A stretch of DNA of 64,000 nt from positions 68,442-132,441 of the forward strand of contig CALEZT010000089.1 in assembly GCA_937927975.1 (NCBI GenBank). Direction: 5' to 3'. The position numbers and the translations under genes were made by a program. The DNA comes from an uncultured Phycisphaerales bacterium (lineage in GTDB: Bacteria > Planctomycetota > Phycisphaerae > Sedimentisphaerales > Anaerobacaceae). Numbering within the stretch: position 1 is the first letter of the stretch; the number at the start of each line of letters is the position of its first letter. Positions 47,201-56,334 of the stretch are shown here, piece after piece. The notes beneath the pieces are model-generated. The model was given only the letters and a program-made list of their open reading frames with translations, made no database searches and had not been told where the DNA came from.

Positions 47201-48052
47201 ATGGGCATTCGAATTTACAGACCGACAAGCGCAGGGCGGCGAAACAGTTCGGTGAACGATTACGCCGAGCTGACGACCGACAGGCCGGAAAAGACGCTCT
47301 GCAAGAGAATCGGCAAGCACGGCGGTCGCAACCACAGCGGCAAAGCAACCGTGCGGTTCCGCGGCGGCGGCGCCCGGCGGATCTACCGTCTGATCGATTT
47401 CAAGCGAAACAAGGACGGGGTGATCGGGAAGGTGGCCACGATCGAGTACGATCCGAACCGGTCGTGCTTCATCGCGCTGCTCCAGTACGAGGACGGCGAG
47501 AAGCGGTACATCCTGGCCCCGATCGGGGTGACCGTGGGCGACGTTCTGGAGAGCGGCCAGGTATGTGAGCCCAAGACGGGCAACTGCATGCCTCTGGGTT
47601 CGATCCCGGCCGGTCTCGAAGTGCACAACGTCGAGATGACCGCCGGACAGGGCGGCAAGATGGTTCGCGGCGCCGGGAGCTCGGCGAGGATCGTGGCCAA
47701 AGAAGGCGATTGGGTTACGATCGTGCTGCCCAGCGGCGAGATGCGGATGGTTCGCAGGGAGTGCCGGGCGACGATCGGTCGTCTGAGCAACCCGGATCAT
47801 CAGAACATCCGGATCGGCAAGGCGGGTCGGATGCGGCATCGCGGCAAGCGGCCGCACGTGCGAGGCAAGGCGCAGAACCCGGTCGACCACCCGATGGGCG
47901 GCGGCGAGGGACGTTCCAACGGCGGACGTCATCCGTGCTCTCCGAGCGGCCTGCTGGCCAAGGGCGGCAAGACCCGAAGCCCGCGCAAGACGAGCAACGC
48001 AAGAATCATTCGAAGACGCCGTAACACGACACAAGGGCAACTGGTCCTCTAA
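47201..48052 (+). CDS. rplB: Ribosomal protein L2
   Basis: 283 residues. Motifs GRNHSGKATVRFRGGG, GQGGKMVRGAGSSARIV, and the peptidyl-transferase-proximal NPVDHPMGGGEGRSNGGRHP with its conserved His. Ends GKTRSPRKTSNARIIRRR. 31 bases after rplW. Confidence 0.97.
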   Translation: MGIRIYRPTSAGRRNSSVNDYAELTTDRPEKTLCKRIGKHGGRNHSGKATVRFRGGGARRIYRLIDFKRNKDGVIGKVATIEYDPNRSCFIALLQYEDGEKRYILAPIGVTVGDVLESGQVCEPKTGNCMPLGSIPAGLEVHNVEMTAGQGGKMVRGAGSSARIVAKEGDWVTIVLPSGEMRMVRRECRATIGRLSNPDHQNIRIGKAGRMRHRGKRPHVRGKAQNPVDHPMGGGEGRSNGGRHPCSPSGLLAKGGKTRSPRKTSNARIIRRRRNTTQGQLVL

Positions 48053-48114
48053 CCGCCGGTTGAGCCGGCGCGTCGGTGGCGGCCAGCCGCCGGGACGCTG
48101 AACGAGAGAAGACG

Positions 48115-48384
48115 ATGGGAAGATCTCTGAAAAAAGGGCCGTTCGTAGACGAGAAGCTGCTGAGCAAGGTGAGCAAGCAGGTCAGTGCGGGCACGCGCGA
48201 CGCGATCAAGACGTGGGCGCGGCGCTGCACGATTGTGCCGGAGTTCGTCGGGTTCACCTTCATGGTCCACAACGGCAAGCTTTTCCACAAGGTGTTCGTC
48301 ACCGAGGATATGGTCGGACACAAGCTGGGCGAGTTCTCGCTGACGCGGACGTTCAAGGGCCACTCCAGCAAGAAGATAAAGTAA
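48115..48384 (+). CDS. rpsS: Ribosomal protein S19
   Basis: 89 residues from ATG 48115 ([15 protein letters not shown]), the family start; the in-frame codons before it (from 48076) are leader. [25 protein letters not shown] and [15 protein letters not shown] are canonical. Confidence 0.96.
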   Translation: MGRSLKKGPFVDEKLLSKVSKQVSAGTRDAIKTWARRCTIVPEFVGFTFMVHNGKLFHKVFVTEDMVGHKLGEFSLTRTFKGHSSKKIK

Positions 48385-48442
48385 CGCATGCGGGCCGATC
48401 GCGCAGGACTTTTCAGGATCGGCCGAGCCTGAGGCATGGTTT

Positions 48443-48991
48443 ATGTTGAGCGCTACGAAACTGACTGATGTATCGAAAGACAAGGGCGTGACCGTCGAGC
48501 AGCTCGGTCGCAGCATCGCCCATGGCGGCGTGAGCCTGAAAGACGCGGTCGCGGCGGTGAAGAACTGGCAGCGAGGTCTGTTCCGGCCCCTGCCGAAGCC
48601 CGAGGACGTGAAGCGTCTGGCCGAGACGCTGTCCGTGGAGCCGGTCGAGATCAGTGATTGGCATTCGTCCTATCAGTATGCTCCGATGTCGGCCCGCAAG
48701 GTTCGCCTGGTGACCGACCTGATCATCGGCCGACCGGTTCAGGACGCGATCGACACGCTGAAGTTCACGCGGAAGCGGGCGGCCCCGATGGTGGACAAGG
48801 TCCTCAAGGCGGCCATGGCGGACGCGGACGAGCAGCAGGCGGACGTCGATACGCTGGTCGTGAAGGAGGCGCGAGTCGACGAGGCCGGCATCCGGCTGGG
48901 GACCAAGCGATGGATCCCCAAAGACCGGGGTCGGGCCCATCCGATTCGCAAGAAGGCCTGCCACATCCATGTGACCGTGAGCCAGGCGTGA
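48443..48991 (+). CDS. rplV: Ribosomal protein L22 with an HTH-like N-terminal extension
   Basis: 182 residues, while L22 is normally about 110. Residues 74-182 are L22 (YAPMSARKVRLVTDLIIGRPV, FTRKRAAPMVDKVLKAAMADA, DRGRAHPIRKKACHIHVTV). Residues 14-72 are an added domain: GVTVEQLGRSIAHGGVSLKD, AVKNWQRGLFRPL, KRLAETLSVEPVEISDW. The spacing of hydrophobic residues, Trp-Gln-Arg-Gly and Leu-Ser-Val resembles XRE-type helix-turn-helix domains. The start at 48443 gives the whole domain; a start at Met82 would leave a truncated L22. It may be a fused DNA/RNA-binding module with regulatory use. No operator is known. Confidence 0.93.
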   Translation: MLSATKLTDVSKDKGVTVEQLGRSIAHGGVSLKDAVAAVKNWQRGLFRPLPKPEDVKRLAETLSVEPVEISDWHSSYQYAPMSARKVRLVTDLIIGRPVQDAIDTLKFTRKRAAPMVDKVLKAAMADADEQQADVDTLVVKEARVDEAGIRLGTKRWIPKDRGRAHPIRKKACHIHVTVSQA

Positions 48992-49028
48992 AGAAGCATA
49001 GCAACAACGTGAACTGAGATACTGGACT

Positions 49029-49826
49029 ATGGGTCAAAAAACATCTCCAATAGGGTTCAGAACGGGCGTGACGCTCGGTTGGCAGAGCACGTGGTTCGCG
49101 CCGAAGGCCAACTACGGCGATTTCCTCGTCGAGGACCAGAAGATTCGCAAGTATATCGACGGCCGGTTCAATCGGCAGATGCCCAAGGGCGCCGTGGCCA
49201 AGGTTGAGGTCGTTCGGACGCGCAACGAGGTCAACGTGACGCTCCACAGCGGACGGCCCGGCGTGGTGATCGGACCCCGCGGCGGCGAGGTGGACAAGCT
49301 CCGCGAGGAACTCGAAGGCGTGACCGGCCGCAAGGTGACCGTGAACGTCATCGAGATCAAGGAGCCGGATCTGAACGCTGCGTTGGTGGGCGAAGGCATT
49401 GCCGAGCAGCTTGGCAAGCGGGCCTCCTTCCGACGGACGATGAAGCAGTTTTGCGAAGCGGCGATGAACGCCGGCGCCAAAGGGGTGAAGATCACCTGCG
49501 CCGGGCGACTGGCGGGCTCGGAAATGGCTCGCACCGAGACTCAGAAGATGGGCAGCATTCCGCTGCACACGCTGGATGCCGACGTGGACTACGCCCAGGC
49601 GACGGCCCGTACGACGTACGGGGCGATCGGCGTCAAGGTGTGGATCTACAAAGGCAAGTTCGGCGAAGTGCTGGAACCGTCGGAGAACCGTCGTCGTCGT
49701 CCGCCGCGGCGGATGGGACCGGGCGGCGGTCGGCCGGGCGAATCCCGCGGCGGGTACGGCGGTCACCATTCGGATGCGGGTCATGGCGGTTCGGCGTCGG
49801 CGCCGCAAGTGGAAGGTCAGTCCTGA
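49029..49826 (+). CDS. rpsC: Ribosomal protein S3
   Basis: 265 residues. GQKTSPIGFRTGVTLGWQSTWFA at the start; KH domain with GRPGVVIGPRGGEVDKLREEL (a GPRGG loop in place of the commoner GKKGE); and SEMARTETQKMGSIPLHTLDADVDYA. The C-terminal 45 residues are a disordered tail rich in Arg, Gly and His (RRRPPRRMGPGGG), longer than in E. coli S3 (233 residues). Confidence 0.96.
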   Translation: MGQKTSPIGFRTGVTLGWQSTWFAPKANYGDFLVEDQKIRKYIDGRFNRQMPKGAVAKVEVVRTRNEVNVTLHSGRPGVVIGPRGGEVDKLREELEGVTGRKVTVNVIEIKEPDLNAALVGEGIAEQLGKRASFRRTMKQFCEAAMNAGAKGVKITCAGRLAGSEMARTETQKMGSIPLHTLDADVDYAQATARTTYGAIGVKVWIYKGKFGEVLEPSENRRRRPPRRMGPGGGRPGESRGGYGGHHSDAGHGGSASAPQVEGQS

Positions 49827-49858
49827 GCGGACGGCCCTGAAGGATTGAGAGGTGCCTT

Positions 49859-50278
49859 ATGGCGATGATGCCTAAGAGAGTCAAATATCGTAAGAGCCAG
49901 CGAGGGAAGATGAAGGGCAACGCCCATCGCGGCAACTACGTCGCGTTCGGGGATTACGGCCTGCAGTCGCTGGAGATGAGCTGGGTTACCGCCAAGAACA
50001 TTGAGGCCGGCCGGGTGGCCGCGACGCACTACCTGCATCGGGAAGGCAAGGTCTACATCCGGATCTTCCCGGCCAAGCCGGTCAGCGGCAAGCCGCTGGA
50101 GACGCGTATGGGCAAGGGCAAGGGCGAGCCGGAATACTGGGTCGCTCGGGTTCGGCCGGGCCAGATCTGCTTTGAAATCGGCGGCGTCACCGAGGAAGTG
50201 GCCAAGCAGGCGCTGTCGCGAGTGGCGCATAAGATGCCCGTTCGCTGCCGGCTGGTGAAACGCGGGCGTGCCGTCTGA
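49859..50278 (+). CDS. rplP: Ribosomal protein L16
   Basis: 139 residues. [45 protein letters not shown] and [16 protein letters not shown] are canonical. It contacts the A-site tRNA and 5S rRNA region. Confidence 0.97.
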   Translation: MAMMPKRVKYRKSQRGKMKGNAHRGNYVAFGDYGLQSLEMSWVTAKNIEAGRVAATHYLHREGKVYIRIFPAKPVSGKPLETRMGKGKGEPEYWVARVRPGQICFEIGGVTEEVAKQALSRVAHKMPVRCRLVKRGRAV

Positions 50279-50291
50279 GAGAGGACATCAA

Positions 50292-50480
50292 GTGAAAGCC
50301 AAGCAGTTGAGAGAAATGAGTCAGGATGAGCTGCAGACGACTCTGCAGGATCTTGAGAAGCGCCTGTTCGAGCTCCGGTCGCAGGCAGTGACGGAGAAGC
50401 TGGAGAACTCCAAGGCCATTATTAACGCCCGGCGGGACATCGCCCGGATCAAGACCGTTTTGCACCAGAAGAGTGCGTGA
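50292..50480 (+). CDS. rpmC: Ribosomal protein L29
   Basis: 62 residues with a GTG start at 50292, preceded by GAGGA at 7 bases. An earlier in-frame GTG at 50268 overlaps rplP and adds unlikely residues. Two-helix hairpin typical of L29 ([35 protein letters not shown]). Its end overlaps an alternative GTG of rpsQ. Confidence 0.92.
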   Translation: MKAKQLREMSQDELQTTLQDLEKRLFELRSQAVTEKLENSKAIINARRDIARIKTVLHQKSA

Positions 50481-50515
50481 AGCACTGGCGTTGCGAATCG
50501 CGGGAAGTCGCTGAT

Positions 50516-50779
50516 ATGGAAACGATCAAGAAGATCAAGACGCTGACGGGAACCGTCAGCAGCAAGAGCGGAATCAAGAGCCTTCGGGTGACGATCGACT
50601 ACCGGGTCAAGCATCCGAAGTACGGGAAGTACATCCGGCGCAGGACGAAGCTCGCGGTCCACGACGAGCTGAACCAGTGCGCCGTCGGCGACGTCGTCGA
50701 GATCACCGAGTCGCGTCCGTACAGCAAGACCAAGAGCTGGCGAGTCCTCCGCGTGCTGGAGAAGGGCGCTCAGGCCTAA
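50516..50779 (+). CDS. rpsQ: Ribosomal protein S17
   Basis: 87 residues from ATG 50516 ([22 protein letters not shown]). OB-fold with [49 protein letters not shown]. An in-frame GTG at 50477 would overlap the rpmC stop and add 13 residues; less likely. Confidence 0.94.
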   Translation: METIKKIKTLTGTVSSKSGIKSLRVTIDYRVKHPKYGKYIRRRTKLAVHDELNQCAVGDVVEITESRPYSKTKSWRVLRVLEKGAQA

Positions 50780-50803
50780 CACTTCATACGAGATGCAGAA
50801 ACT

Positions 50804-51190
50804 ATGATTCAGAACGAAACCATGTTGGACATCGCCGACAACTCGGGTGTGAAGTCGGCGCAGTGCATTCATGTCGTGGGCAAGACCAGCGGTCGCGGAC
50901 AGTTCACCCGCGGCACGGCCAGCCTGGGCGATATCGTGTGCGTGGCGATCAAGAAGTCGCTTCCCACCTGCCAGTTGGACGACAAGAAGGTGCACAAGGC
51001 CGTGATCATCCGCACGACGACGGCGGTGAAGCGGCCGGACGGCAGCTACGTCAAGTTCGATAAGAACGCGGCGGTGATGATCGACGGCGAGGGCAACCCG
51101 ATCGGCACCCGCATCTTCGGGGCGGTGGCCCGTGAGCTGCGTGAGAAGAACTATATGAAGATCATCTCTCTGGCCGGCGAGGTTGTGTAA
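50804..51190 (+). CDS. rplN: Ribosomal protein L14
   Basis: 128 residues. MIQNETMLDIADNSGVKSAQCIHV, GDIVCVAIKKSLP, VIIRTTTAVKRPDGSYVKFDKNAAV and GTRIFGAVARELREKNYMKIISLAGEVV are canonical. First gene of the spc part. Confidence 0.97.
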   Translation: MIQNETMLDIADNSGVKSAQCIHVVGKTSGRGQFTRGTASLGDIVCVAIKKSLPTCQLDDKKVHKAVIIRTTTAVKRPDGSYVKFDKNAAVMIDGEGNPIGTRIFGAVARELREKNYMKIISLAGEVV

Positions 51191-51239
51191 GGACGGTCGG
51201 AACGATTTACGATCCAGTTGGATACGAAGAGGCGGATAA

Positions 51240-51575
51240 ATGGCCTTGCATGTAAAAAAAGGTGACATGGTGCAGATCATCGCCGGGGACCATAAGGGCA
51301 ACACCGGCAAAGTCCTGCACGTCTACCCCGAGAAGAATCTGGTGCTGGTTCAGGGCCAGAACATTGCGAAGAAACACGTTCGTCCGTCGCGGCGGAACCC
51401 GCAGGGCGGTCGGATCAGCGTGGAGCAGCCCATCCACATCAGCAACGTGCTGCCGGTGAACCCCAAGACGTCGAAGGGGACGCGGGTGCGGTACGAGGCG
51501 ACGTCCGGCGGCGGCAAGAAGCGGGTGGCCGCGGACGGCACGGAGCTGGGAGTCATCAAGAAGGCTAAGAAGTAA
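51240..51575 (+). CDS. rplX: Ribosomal protein L24
   Basis: 111 residues. KOW motif near the N-terminus (KKGDMVQIIAGDHKGNTGKVLHVYPEKN), QNIAKKHVRPSRRNPQGG, and IHISNV. An assembly-initiating protein of the 50S subunit. Confidence 0.96.
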   Translation: MALHVKKGDMVQIIAGDHKGNTGKVLHVYPEKNLVLVQGQNIAKKHVRPSRRNPQGGRISVEQPIHISNVLPVNPKTSKGTRVRYEATSGGGKKRVAADGTELGVIKKAKK

Positions 51576-51631
51576 CGACAGCCGCGGGCTTGTGCGGCCC
51601 GGCGAACAGCCGGTAGAATCGAGCAGAGATT

Positions 51632-52195
51632 ATGGCGCGTTTGAAAGACCTGTACAAATCGAAGATCGTGGCCGAACTGACGAAGGAGTTCGGGTACACG
51701 ACGATCATGGCGGTGCCCAAGGTCGAGAAGGTGGTGCTCTCGATGGGCGTCGGAAGGGCCACGCAGGACAAGAAGTACATCGAGCTGGCGCGCAAGGACC
51801 TTGCGATCATCAGCGGGCAGCAGCCCCTGGTGTGCAAGGCCAAGAAGAGCGTGTCGAACTTCAAGGTCCGCCAGGGGCAGGAGACGGGCCTGAAGGTGAC
51901 CCTTCGCGGGGTGCGGATGTACGAGTTCCTGGACCGTCTGATCAACCTGGCGATCCCGCGGGTTCGCGACTTCCGCGGGCTGGATCCGAACAGCTTCGAC
52001 GGGCGGGGCAACTATTCGATGGGGCTCAGCGAACAGAGCGTGTTCCCCGAGATCAACCCGGCCAAGGTGGAGTTCCAGCAGGGCATGAATATCACGTTCG
52101 CGACGACGGCCCGGACGGACGAGGAGGCGCGAAAGCTGTTGTCCCTGTTCGGGATGCCGTTCCGGGGCCAGGCGACGAGCAAGGCCATCGAGTAA
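51632..52195 (+). CDS. rplE: Ribosomal protein L5
   Basis: 187 residues. [67 protein letters not shown] and [14 protein letters not shown] are canonical. Binds 5S rRNA. Confidence 0.97.
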   Translation: MARLKDLYKSKIVAELTKEFGYTTIMAVPKVEKVVLSMGVGRATQDKKYIELARKDLAIISGQQPLVCKAKKSVSNFKVRQGQETGLKVTLRGVRMYEFLDRLINLAIPRVRDFRGLDPNSFDGRGNYSMGLSEQSVFPEINPAKVEFQQGMNITFATTARTDEEARKLLSLFGMPFRGQATSKAIE

Positions 52196-52228
52196 TCGCG
52201 GGCCCAGTCAGTACAGTGGAGTGCGTTG

Positions 52229-52414
52229 ATGTCAACCAAGGCGTTAGTGATAAAATCGAAGAAGAAGGCGAAGTTCCGCGTCAGACAGTACACCCGCTGC
52301 GAACTGTGCGGGCGGTCCCACGCCGTATACCGCAAGTTCAAGGTCTGCCGACTGTGCTTCAGGAAACTGGCGCATGAAGGCAAGATCCCGGGCGTGAAAA
52401 AAGCAAGCTGGTGA
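52229..52414 (+). CDS. rpsN: Ribosomal protein S14, zinc type
   Basis: 61 residues from ATG 52229 (a TTG lies one codon before). Short zinc-binding S14: [23 protein letters not shown] gives two CxxC pairs; ends [11 protein letters not shown]. The long zinc-free form is absent from the cluster. Confidence 0.96.
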   Translation: MSTKALVIKSKKKAKFRVRQYTRCELCGRSHAVYRKFKVCRLCFRKLAHEGKIPGVKKASW

Positions 52415-52464
52415 TTTCTGGAGACGCGACGATCCGCAACCCGGAACGTGCAGGATAGGATACT

Positions 52465-52863
52465 ATGAGTTGGAGCGATCCGATAGCTGACATGCTGACA
52501 CGAATTCGCAATGCGGCCCGAACGGACAAGGCGACGGTCGATGTGAAGGCGTCGAAGATCTGTCAGGGCATTGCGGAGGTCCTCAAGAGCGAAGGCTACA
52601 TCGAGGGCTACGACCGCATCGACGACGGCAAGCAGGGCTTTCTGCGAATCACGCTGAAGTATGATCCGGACGGCCAGTCGGCCATCACGGAAATCCAGCG
52701 GGTCAGCAAACCGGGCTGCCGCAGGTACTCGTCCGTGGACGATCTCCCGGTTGTTCTGGGGGGAATGGGCATCACAGTCGTCTCCACCAGCAAGGGCATA
52801 ATCAGCGACCGCAACTGCCGCGAGAACAAAGTCGGCGGCGAGGTCCTTTGCACGGTATATTAA
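52465..52863 (+). CDS. rpsH: Ribosomal protein S8
   Basis: 132 residues. WSDPIADMLTRIRNA, VLKSEGYIEGY, SKPGCRRYSSVDDLPVVLGGMG and STSKGIISDRNCRENKVGGEVLCTVY are canonical. The stop directly abuts the rplF start (TAA ATG), so the two are probably translationally coupled. In E. coli S8 represses spc translation. Confidence 0.97.
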   Translation: MSWSDPIADMLTRIRNAARTDKATVDVKASKICQGIAEVLKSEGYIEGYDRIDDGKQGFLRITLKYDPDGQSAITEIQRVSKPGCRRYSSVDDLPVVLGGMGITVVSTSKGIISDRNCRENKVGGEVLCTVY

Positions 52864-53442
52864 ATGAGTCGAATTGGCAACAAACCTGTTGACGTGCCCA
52901 AAGGGGTAAAGGTCGAACACGCGAACCGGATCGTGAAGGTGACCGGGCCGCTGGGAACGATGCAGATCGCCTGCGATCCCTGCCTGACGATCAAGGTCGA
53001 AGACGGCAAGTCGGTCGTGATCGCGAATCCGCAGCCGGAGATTCGACGCAACAAGGAGCTTCACGGCACCACGCGGGCCCTGATCGCCAACATGATGGTC
53101 GGCGTCACCACCGGCTATCAGAAGAAGCTGGAGATCTACGGCACCGGCTACAGCGTCAAGGAGCAGGGCGGCAAGCTGGTCCTGACCGTCGGGTTCGCGC
53201 ACGTGGTCGAGCTTCCGATCCCCAAGGGCGTGAAGGTGACGATCGAAGTGGCGGCCACGCGAGGCAACGAAGTGCCGGCCAAGTTCAGCCTGTCGGGCAT
53301 GGACAAGTGCGCGGTGATGCAGTTCGCCTCGGAGATTCGCAAGGTCAAACCGCCCGAGCCGTACAAGGGCAAGGGCATCCGATATGCCGACGAGCACCTG
53401 CGCCGCAAGGCCGGCAAGGCGTTCGCTTCCGGCGGGGCGTAA
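52864..53442 (+). CDS. rplF: Ribosomal protein L6
   Basis: 192 residues. SRIGNKPVDVPKGVKV, a central VGVTTGYQKKLEIYGTGYSVKEQG and a C-terminal PEPYKGKGIRYADEHLRRKAGKA are canonical. The start codon immediately follows the rpsH stop. Confidence 0.97.
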   Translation: MSRIGNKPVDVPKGVKVEHANRIVKVTGPLGTMQIACDPCLTIKVEDGKSVVIANPQPEIRRNKELHGTTRALIANMMVGVTTGYQKKLEIYGTGYSVKEQGGKLVLTVGFAHVVELPIPKGVKVTIEVAATRGNEVPAKFSLSGMDKCAVMQFASEIRKVKPPEPYKGKGIRYADEHLRRKAGKAFASGGA

Positions 53443-53502
53443 GAGAGAGTTCGACGGGAGTCGCCCGATTCGTGCGGGCGCGATGAGAACTGACGAAAAC
53501 GT

Positions 53503-53868
53503 ATGAAGACTGAGCAACACAAGAAAGCAGCGGTTCGCCGCAGACGTCATGTGCGAAAGAAGGTCAGCGGTACCTCCGACAGGCCGCGTCTGTCGGTCTT
53601 TCGGTCCAACCGAAACATCTACGCACAACTGATTGATGACACCGCGGGCGTCACCTTGGTCGCGGCCAGCACGCAGGTCAAGGTCGTGCGGGAGTCGCTG
53701 CCCAAGGCGGGCAATAAGAAGGCTGCCGAAGCGGTCGGCGAGCAGCTCGCCAAGAAGGCGCTGGACGTCGGCATCAAATACGTGTGCTTCGATCGAGGCC
53801 CGTACAAGTACCACGGGCGGATAAAGGCCCTTGCCGATGCGGCAAGAAAGGCAGGTCTGGCTTTCTAA
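53503..53868 (+). CDS. rplR: Ribosomal protein L18
   Basis: 121 residues. [34 protein letters not shown], then [28 protein letters not shown]. Binds 5S rRNA together with L5. Confidence 0.97.
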   Translation: MKTEQHKKAAVRRRRHVRKKVSGTSDRPRLSVFRSNRNIYAQLIDDTAGVTLVAASTQVKVVRESLPKAGNKKAAEAVGEQLAKKALDVGIKYVCFDRGPYKYHGRIKALADAARKAGLAF

Positions 53869-53898
53869 CGAAGGCCTTTTCAGACTGGGAGACGACAG

Positions 53899-54402
53899 TT
53901 GGCAGCAGAACCAGTTAGGACACCTGAATACGAAGAAAAACCGTTGGAAGACACGGTTGTCAAGATCTATCGGTGCGCGAAGGTCGTGAAGGGCGGTCGG
54001 CGGTTCAGCTTCGCGGCGCTTGTGGTCGTGGGCGATCGGGCCGGTTCGGTCGGTATCGGCTACGGCAAGGCCAACGAAGTGCCCAACGCGGTCGAGAAAG
54101 GGATCAAGGACGCCAAGAAGGCGATGTACCGGGTCCCCCTGGTCGGCAGCACGATTCCGCACCAGATCATCGGCAAGTACAGGGCCACGCGGGTCGTCCT
54201 GGCGCCGGCCAGCCCGGGAACGGGCGTGATCGCCGGGTCCAGTTGCCGCGCCGTACTTGAGTACGCCGGAGTCCGTGACGCATTGACGAAGGTCTACGGC
54301 AGCACGTCCGCCAAGAATGTCGTCAAAGCCACGATCAACGGCTTGTTGAAACTGCGAAGCAAAGAAATGGTCCAGGCTCTACGAGGCGTTGCACTTTCGT
54401 AA
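53899..54402 (+). CDS. rpsE: Ribosomal protein S5
   Basis: 167 residues with a TTG start and GGGAG upstream. [69 protein letters not shown] are canonical. The next gene is rplO after 30 bases, so rpmD (L30), which normally lies between them, is absent from this position. Confidence 0.96.
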   Translation: MAAEPVRTPEYEEKPLEDTVVKIYRCAKVVKGGRRFSFAALVVVGDRAGSVGIGYGKANEVPNAVEKGIKDAKKAMYRVPLVGSTIPHQIIGKYRATRVVLAPASPGTGVIAGSSCRAVLEYAGVRDALTKVYGSTSAKNVVKATINGLLKLRSKEMVQALRGVALS

Positions 54403-54432
54403 TCGCAACCATGGCCAAGTGGGTGATCTGTA

Positions 54433-54921
54433 ATGTTAAGTCATGAAATTACTTCCGTCGTAGGTAAACACAAAGCACGTAAGCGGGTTGGCCGGGGCCG
54501 CGGTTCGGGGCTCGGCAAGACCGCCGGACGCGGCAGCAAGGGCGCGATGAGCCGTTCAGGCGCGAAGCGTTTCTCCCTGTACGAGGGCGGATCCATTCCG
54601 CAGTTCCGGCACTTCCCGAAACGCGGCTTCAACAACAAGAACTTCGCGACCCGCTTCGAAGTGGTGAACATCTGCGAACTGGAACAGTTCGAAGACGGCG
54701 CGCAGGTCGGCGTGGAGCAGCTTTCCGCGGCCGGGCTGATCGCCGGCGCCGCCAGCAAGGTCAAGATCCTCGGGGACGGGGAACTGACCAAGAAGCTCCA
54801 GGTGGTCGCGCACAAGTTCAGCAAGAACGCTGAGCAGAAGATCACGGACTGCGGCGGCACCGCGACGAAGCTGTCGATGGAAGTCAAGCCGATCAAACGC
54901 AAGCAGAAACAGCATGCTTAA
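54433..54921 (+). CDS. rplO: Ribosomal protein L15
   Basis: 162 residues. Gly/Arg-rich N-terminus (KARKRVGRGRGSGLGKTAGRGSKG), GGSIPQFRHFPKRGF, and a C-terminal VVAHKFSKNAEQKI. It precedes secY as usual. Confidence 0.96.
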   Translation: MLSHEITSVVGKHKARKRVGRGRGSGLGKTAGRGSKGAMSRSGAKRFSLYEGGSIPQFRHFPKRGFNNKNFATRFEVVNICELEQFEDGAQVGVEQLSAAGLIAGAASKVKILGDGELTKKLQVVAHKFSKNAEQKITDCGGTATKLSMEVKPIKRKQKQHA

Positions 54922-54963
54922 GGGTCTCGTCGCCTCGCGGGGGCCCGCCCGGGCGCGTGGCGT

Positions 54964-56334
54964 GTGGAGAACGATCCAGTGATTGGAACAGTAGTCAACA
55001 TCTTCAGGATCCAGGACCTGCGGAACAAGATCTTGTTCACCGTGGCGTTGCTGGCGATCTACCGTATCGGGTTCCATATTCAGATCCCCGGGTTCAACCA
55101 GGAGGCGATCAAGGCGCTGGCGGAGTCCAGAAACACGGACAATCCGCTGGGCCGGGCCGCCGAGTATCTGCAGATCTTCACCGGGGGCACGCTCCAACAG
55201 AGCAGTCTGTTCGGGCTGGGCATCATGCCGTACATCACGGCCTCGATCATCCTGATGCTGCTGGGCGAAGTGATCCCGTCGCTCAAGAAGCTCCGCCAGG
55301 AAGGCCAGACCGGCTACAAGAAGATCCAGGAGTACACGCGATACCTGACGGTGCTCATCTGCTTCATCCAGGCGATCATGTACATTCAGATGATGACCCG
55401 CGGCGATCAGCAGATGATCTACGCCGGCATGGAGCGCTGGGCCATTTTCTTGGGCGTGGTGGCCATGACGGCCGGCACGGTCTTCCTGATGTGGCTTGGC
55501 GAACAGATCGACGAGTACGGCATCGGCAACGGAATCAGCTTGATCATCATGGCCGGCATCATCGCGCGCATGCCCTGGGCGATGTATCAGTTGTTCACGC
55601 AGATGAGCGTTCGATCCGGGGCCGAGGGCACAATCTCCCTGCCGAAGGTTCTGTTCCTTGGGATTGCCTTCGTGGCGGTCGTGGCGGGCGCCATCCTGAT
55701 CACACAGGCCCAGCGCCGCATCCCGATCCAGCAGGCCAAGCAGATGCGCGGTCGGCGGATGTACGGCGGGGCCCGGCATTACCTGCCCCTGCGGGTCAAC
55801 CACGGCGGCGTGATGCCCATCATCTTCGCCTCCAGCTTCATGATGTTCCCGCCCATCGTCGTGGACTACCTTTACCAGGCGTTTCCGAATGCCGTGCTGG
55901 GTCGGGTGGCCGGTGCGATGAGCCCGGGCGCATACACGTACAACATCGTGTATATGGCTCTGATCTTCCTGTTCGCGTACTTCTGGGTGACCGTGCAGTT
56001 CCAGCCTCGCGAAATGGCGAAGAACCTCCGCGACTCGGGCAGCTTCATCCCGGGGCTCAGGCCCGGCCGAAGGACCGCGGAGTATCTTGAAACCGTCATG
56101 ACGCGAATCACGTTCTACGGCGCCACGTTCCTGGCCGCGATCTCGATTATCCCCACCGTGATCGCTCATGCACTGAGCATCGACTGGCGGGTGACCACCT
56201 TCCTCGGCGGCACCGGCCTTCTGATTGTCGTCAGCGTTTCCCTCGACCTGGTCCAGAAGATCGAAGCGAACCTCCTGATGCGTAGCTATGACGGATTCAC
56301 CTCTTCCGGCAGAATCAAGGGGGCGTACGCATGA
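54964..56334 (+). CDS. secY: Preprotein translocase subunit SecY
   Basis: 456 residues, GTG start. Ten membrane helices: FTVALLAIYRIGFHIQIPG (helix 1), GLGIMPYITASIILMLL (helix 2), EYGIGNGISLIIMAGI, LPLRVNHGGVMPIIFAS (helix 7 region), and cytoplasmic loop PREMAKNLRDSGSFIPGLRPGRRTAEYL. The main protein-conducting channel with SecE. The stop overlaps the adk start (ATGA), a conserved arrangement. Confidence 0.97.
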   Translation: MENDPVIGTVVNIFRIQDLRNKILFTVALLAIYRIGFHIQIPGFNQEAIKALAESRNTDNPLGRAAEYLQIFTGGTLQQSSLFGLGIMPYITASIILMLLGEVIPSLKKLRQEGQTGYKKIQEYTRYLTVLICFIQAIMYIQMMTRGDQQMIYAGMERWAIFLGVVAMTAGTVFLMWLGEQIDEYGIGNGISLIIMAGIIARMPWAMYQLFTQMSVRSGAEGTISLPKVLFLGIAFVAVVAGAILITQAQRRIPIQQAKQMRGRRMYGGARHYLPLRVNHGGVMPIIFASSFMMFPPIVVDYLYQAFPNAVLGRVAGAMSPGAYTYNIVYMALIFLFAYFWVTVQFQPREMAKNLRDSGSFIPGLRPGRRTAEYLETVMTRITFYGATFLAAISIIPTVIAHALSIDWRVTTFLGGTGLLIVVSVSLDLVQKIEANLLMRSYDGFTSSGRIKGAYA

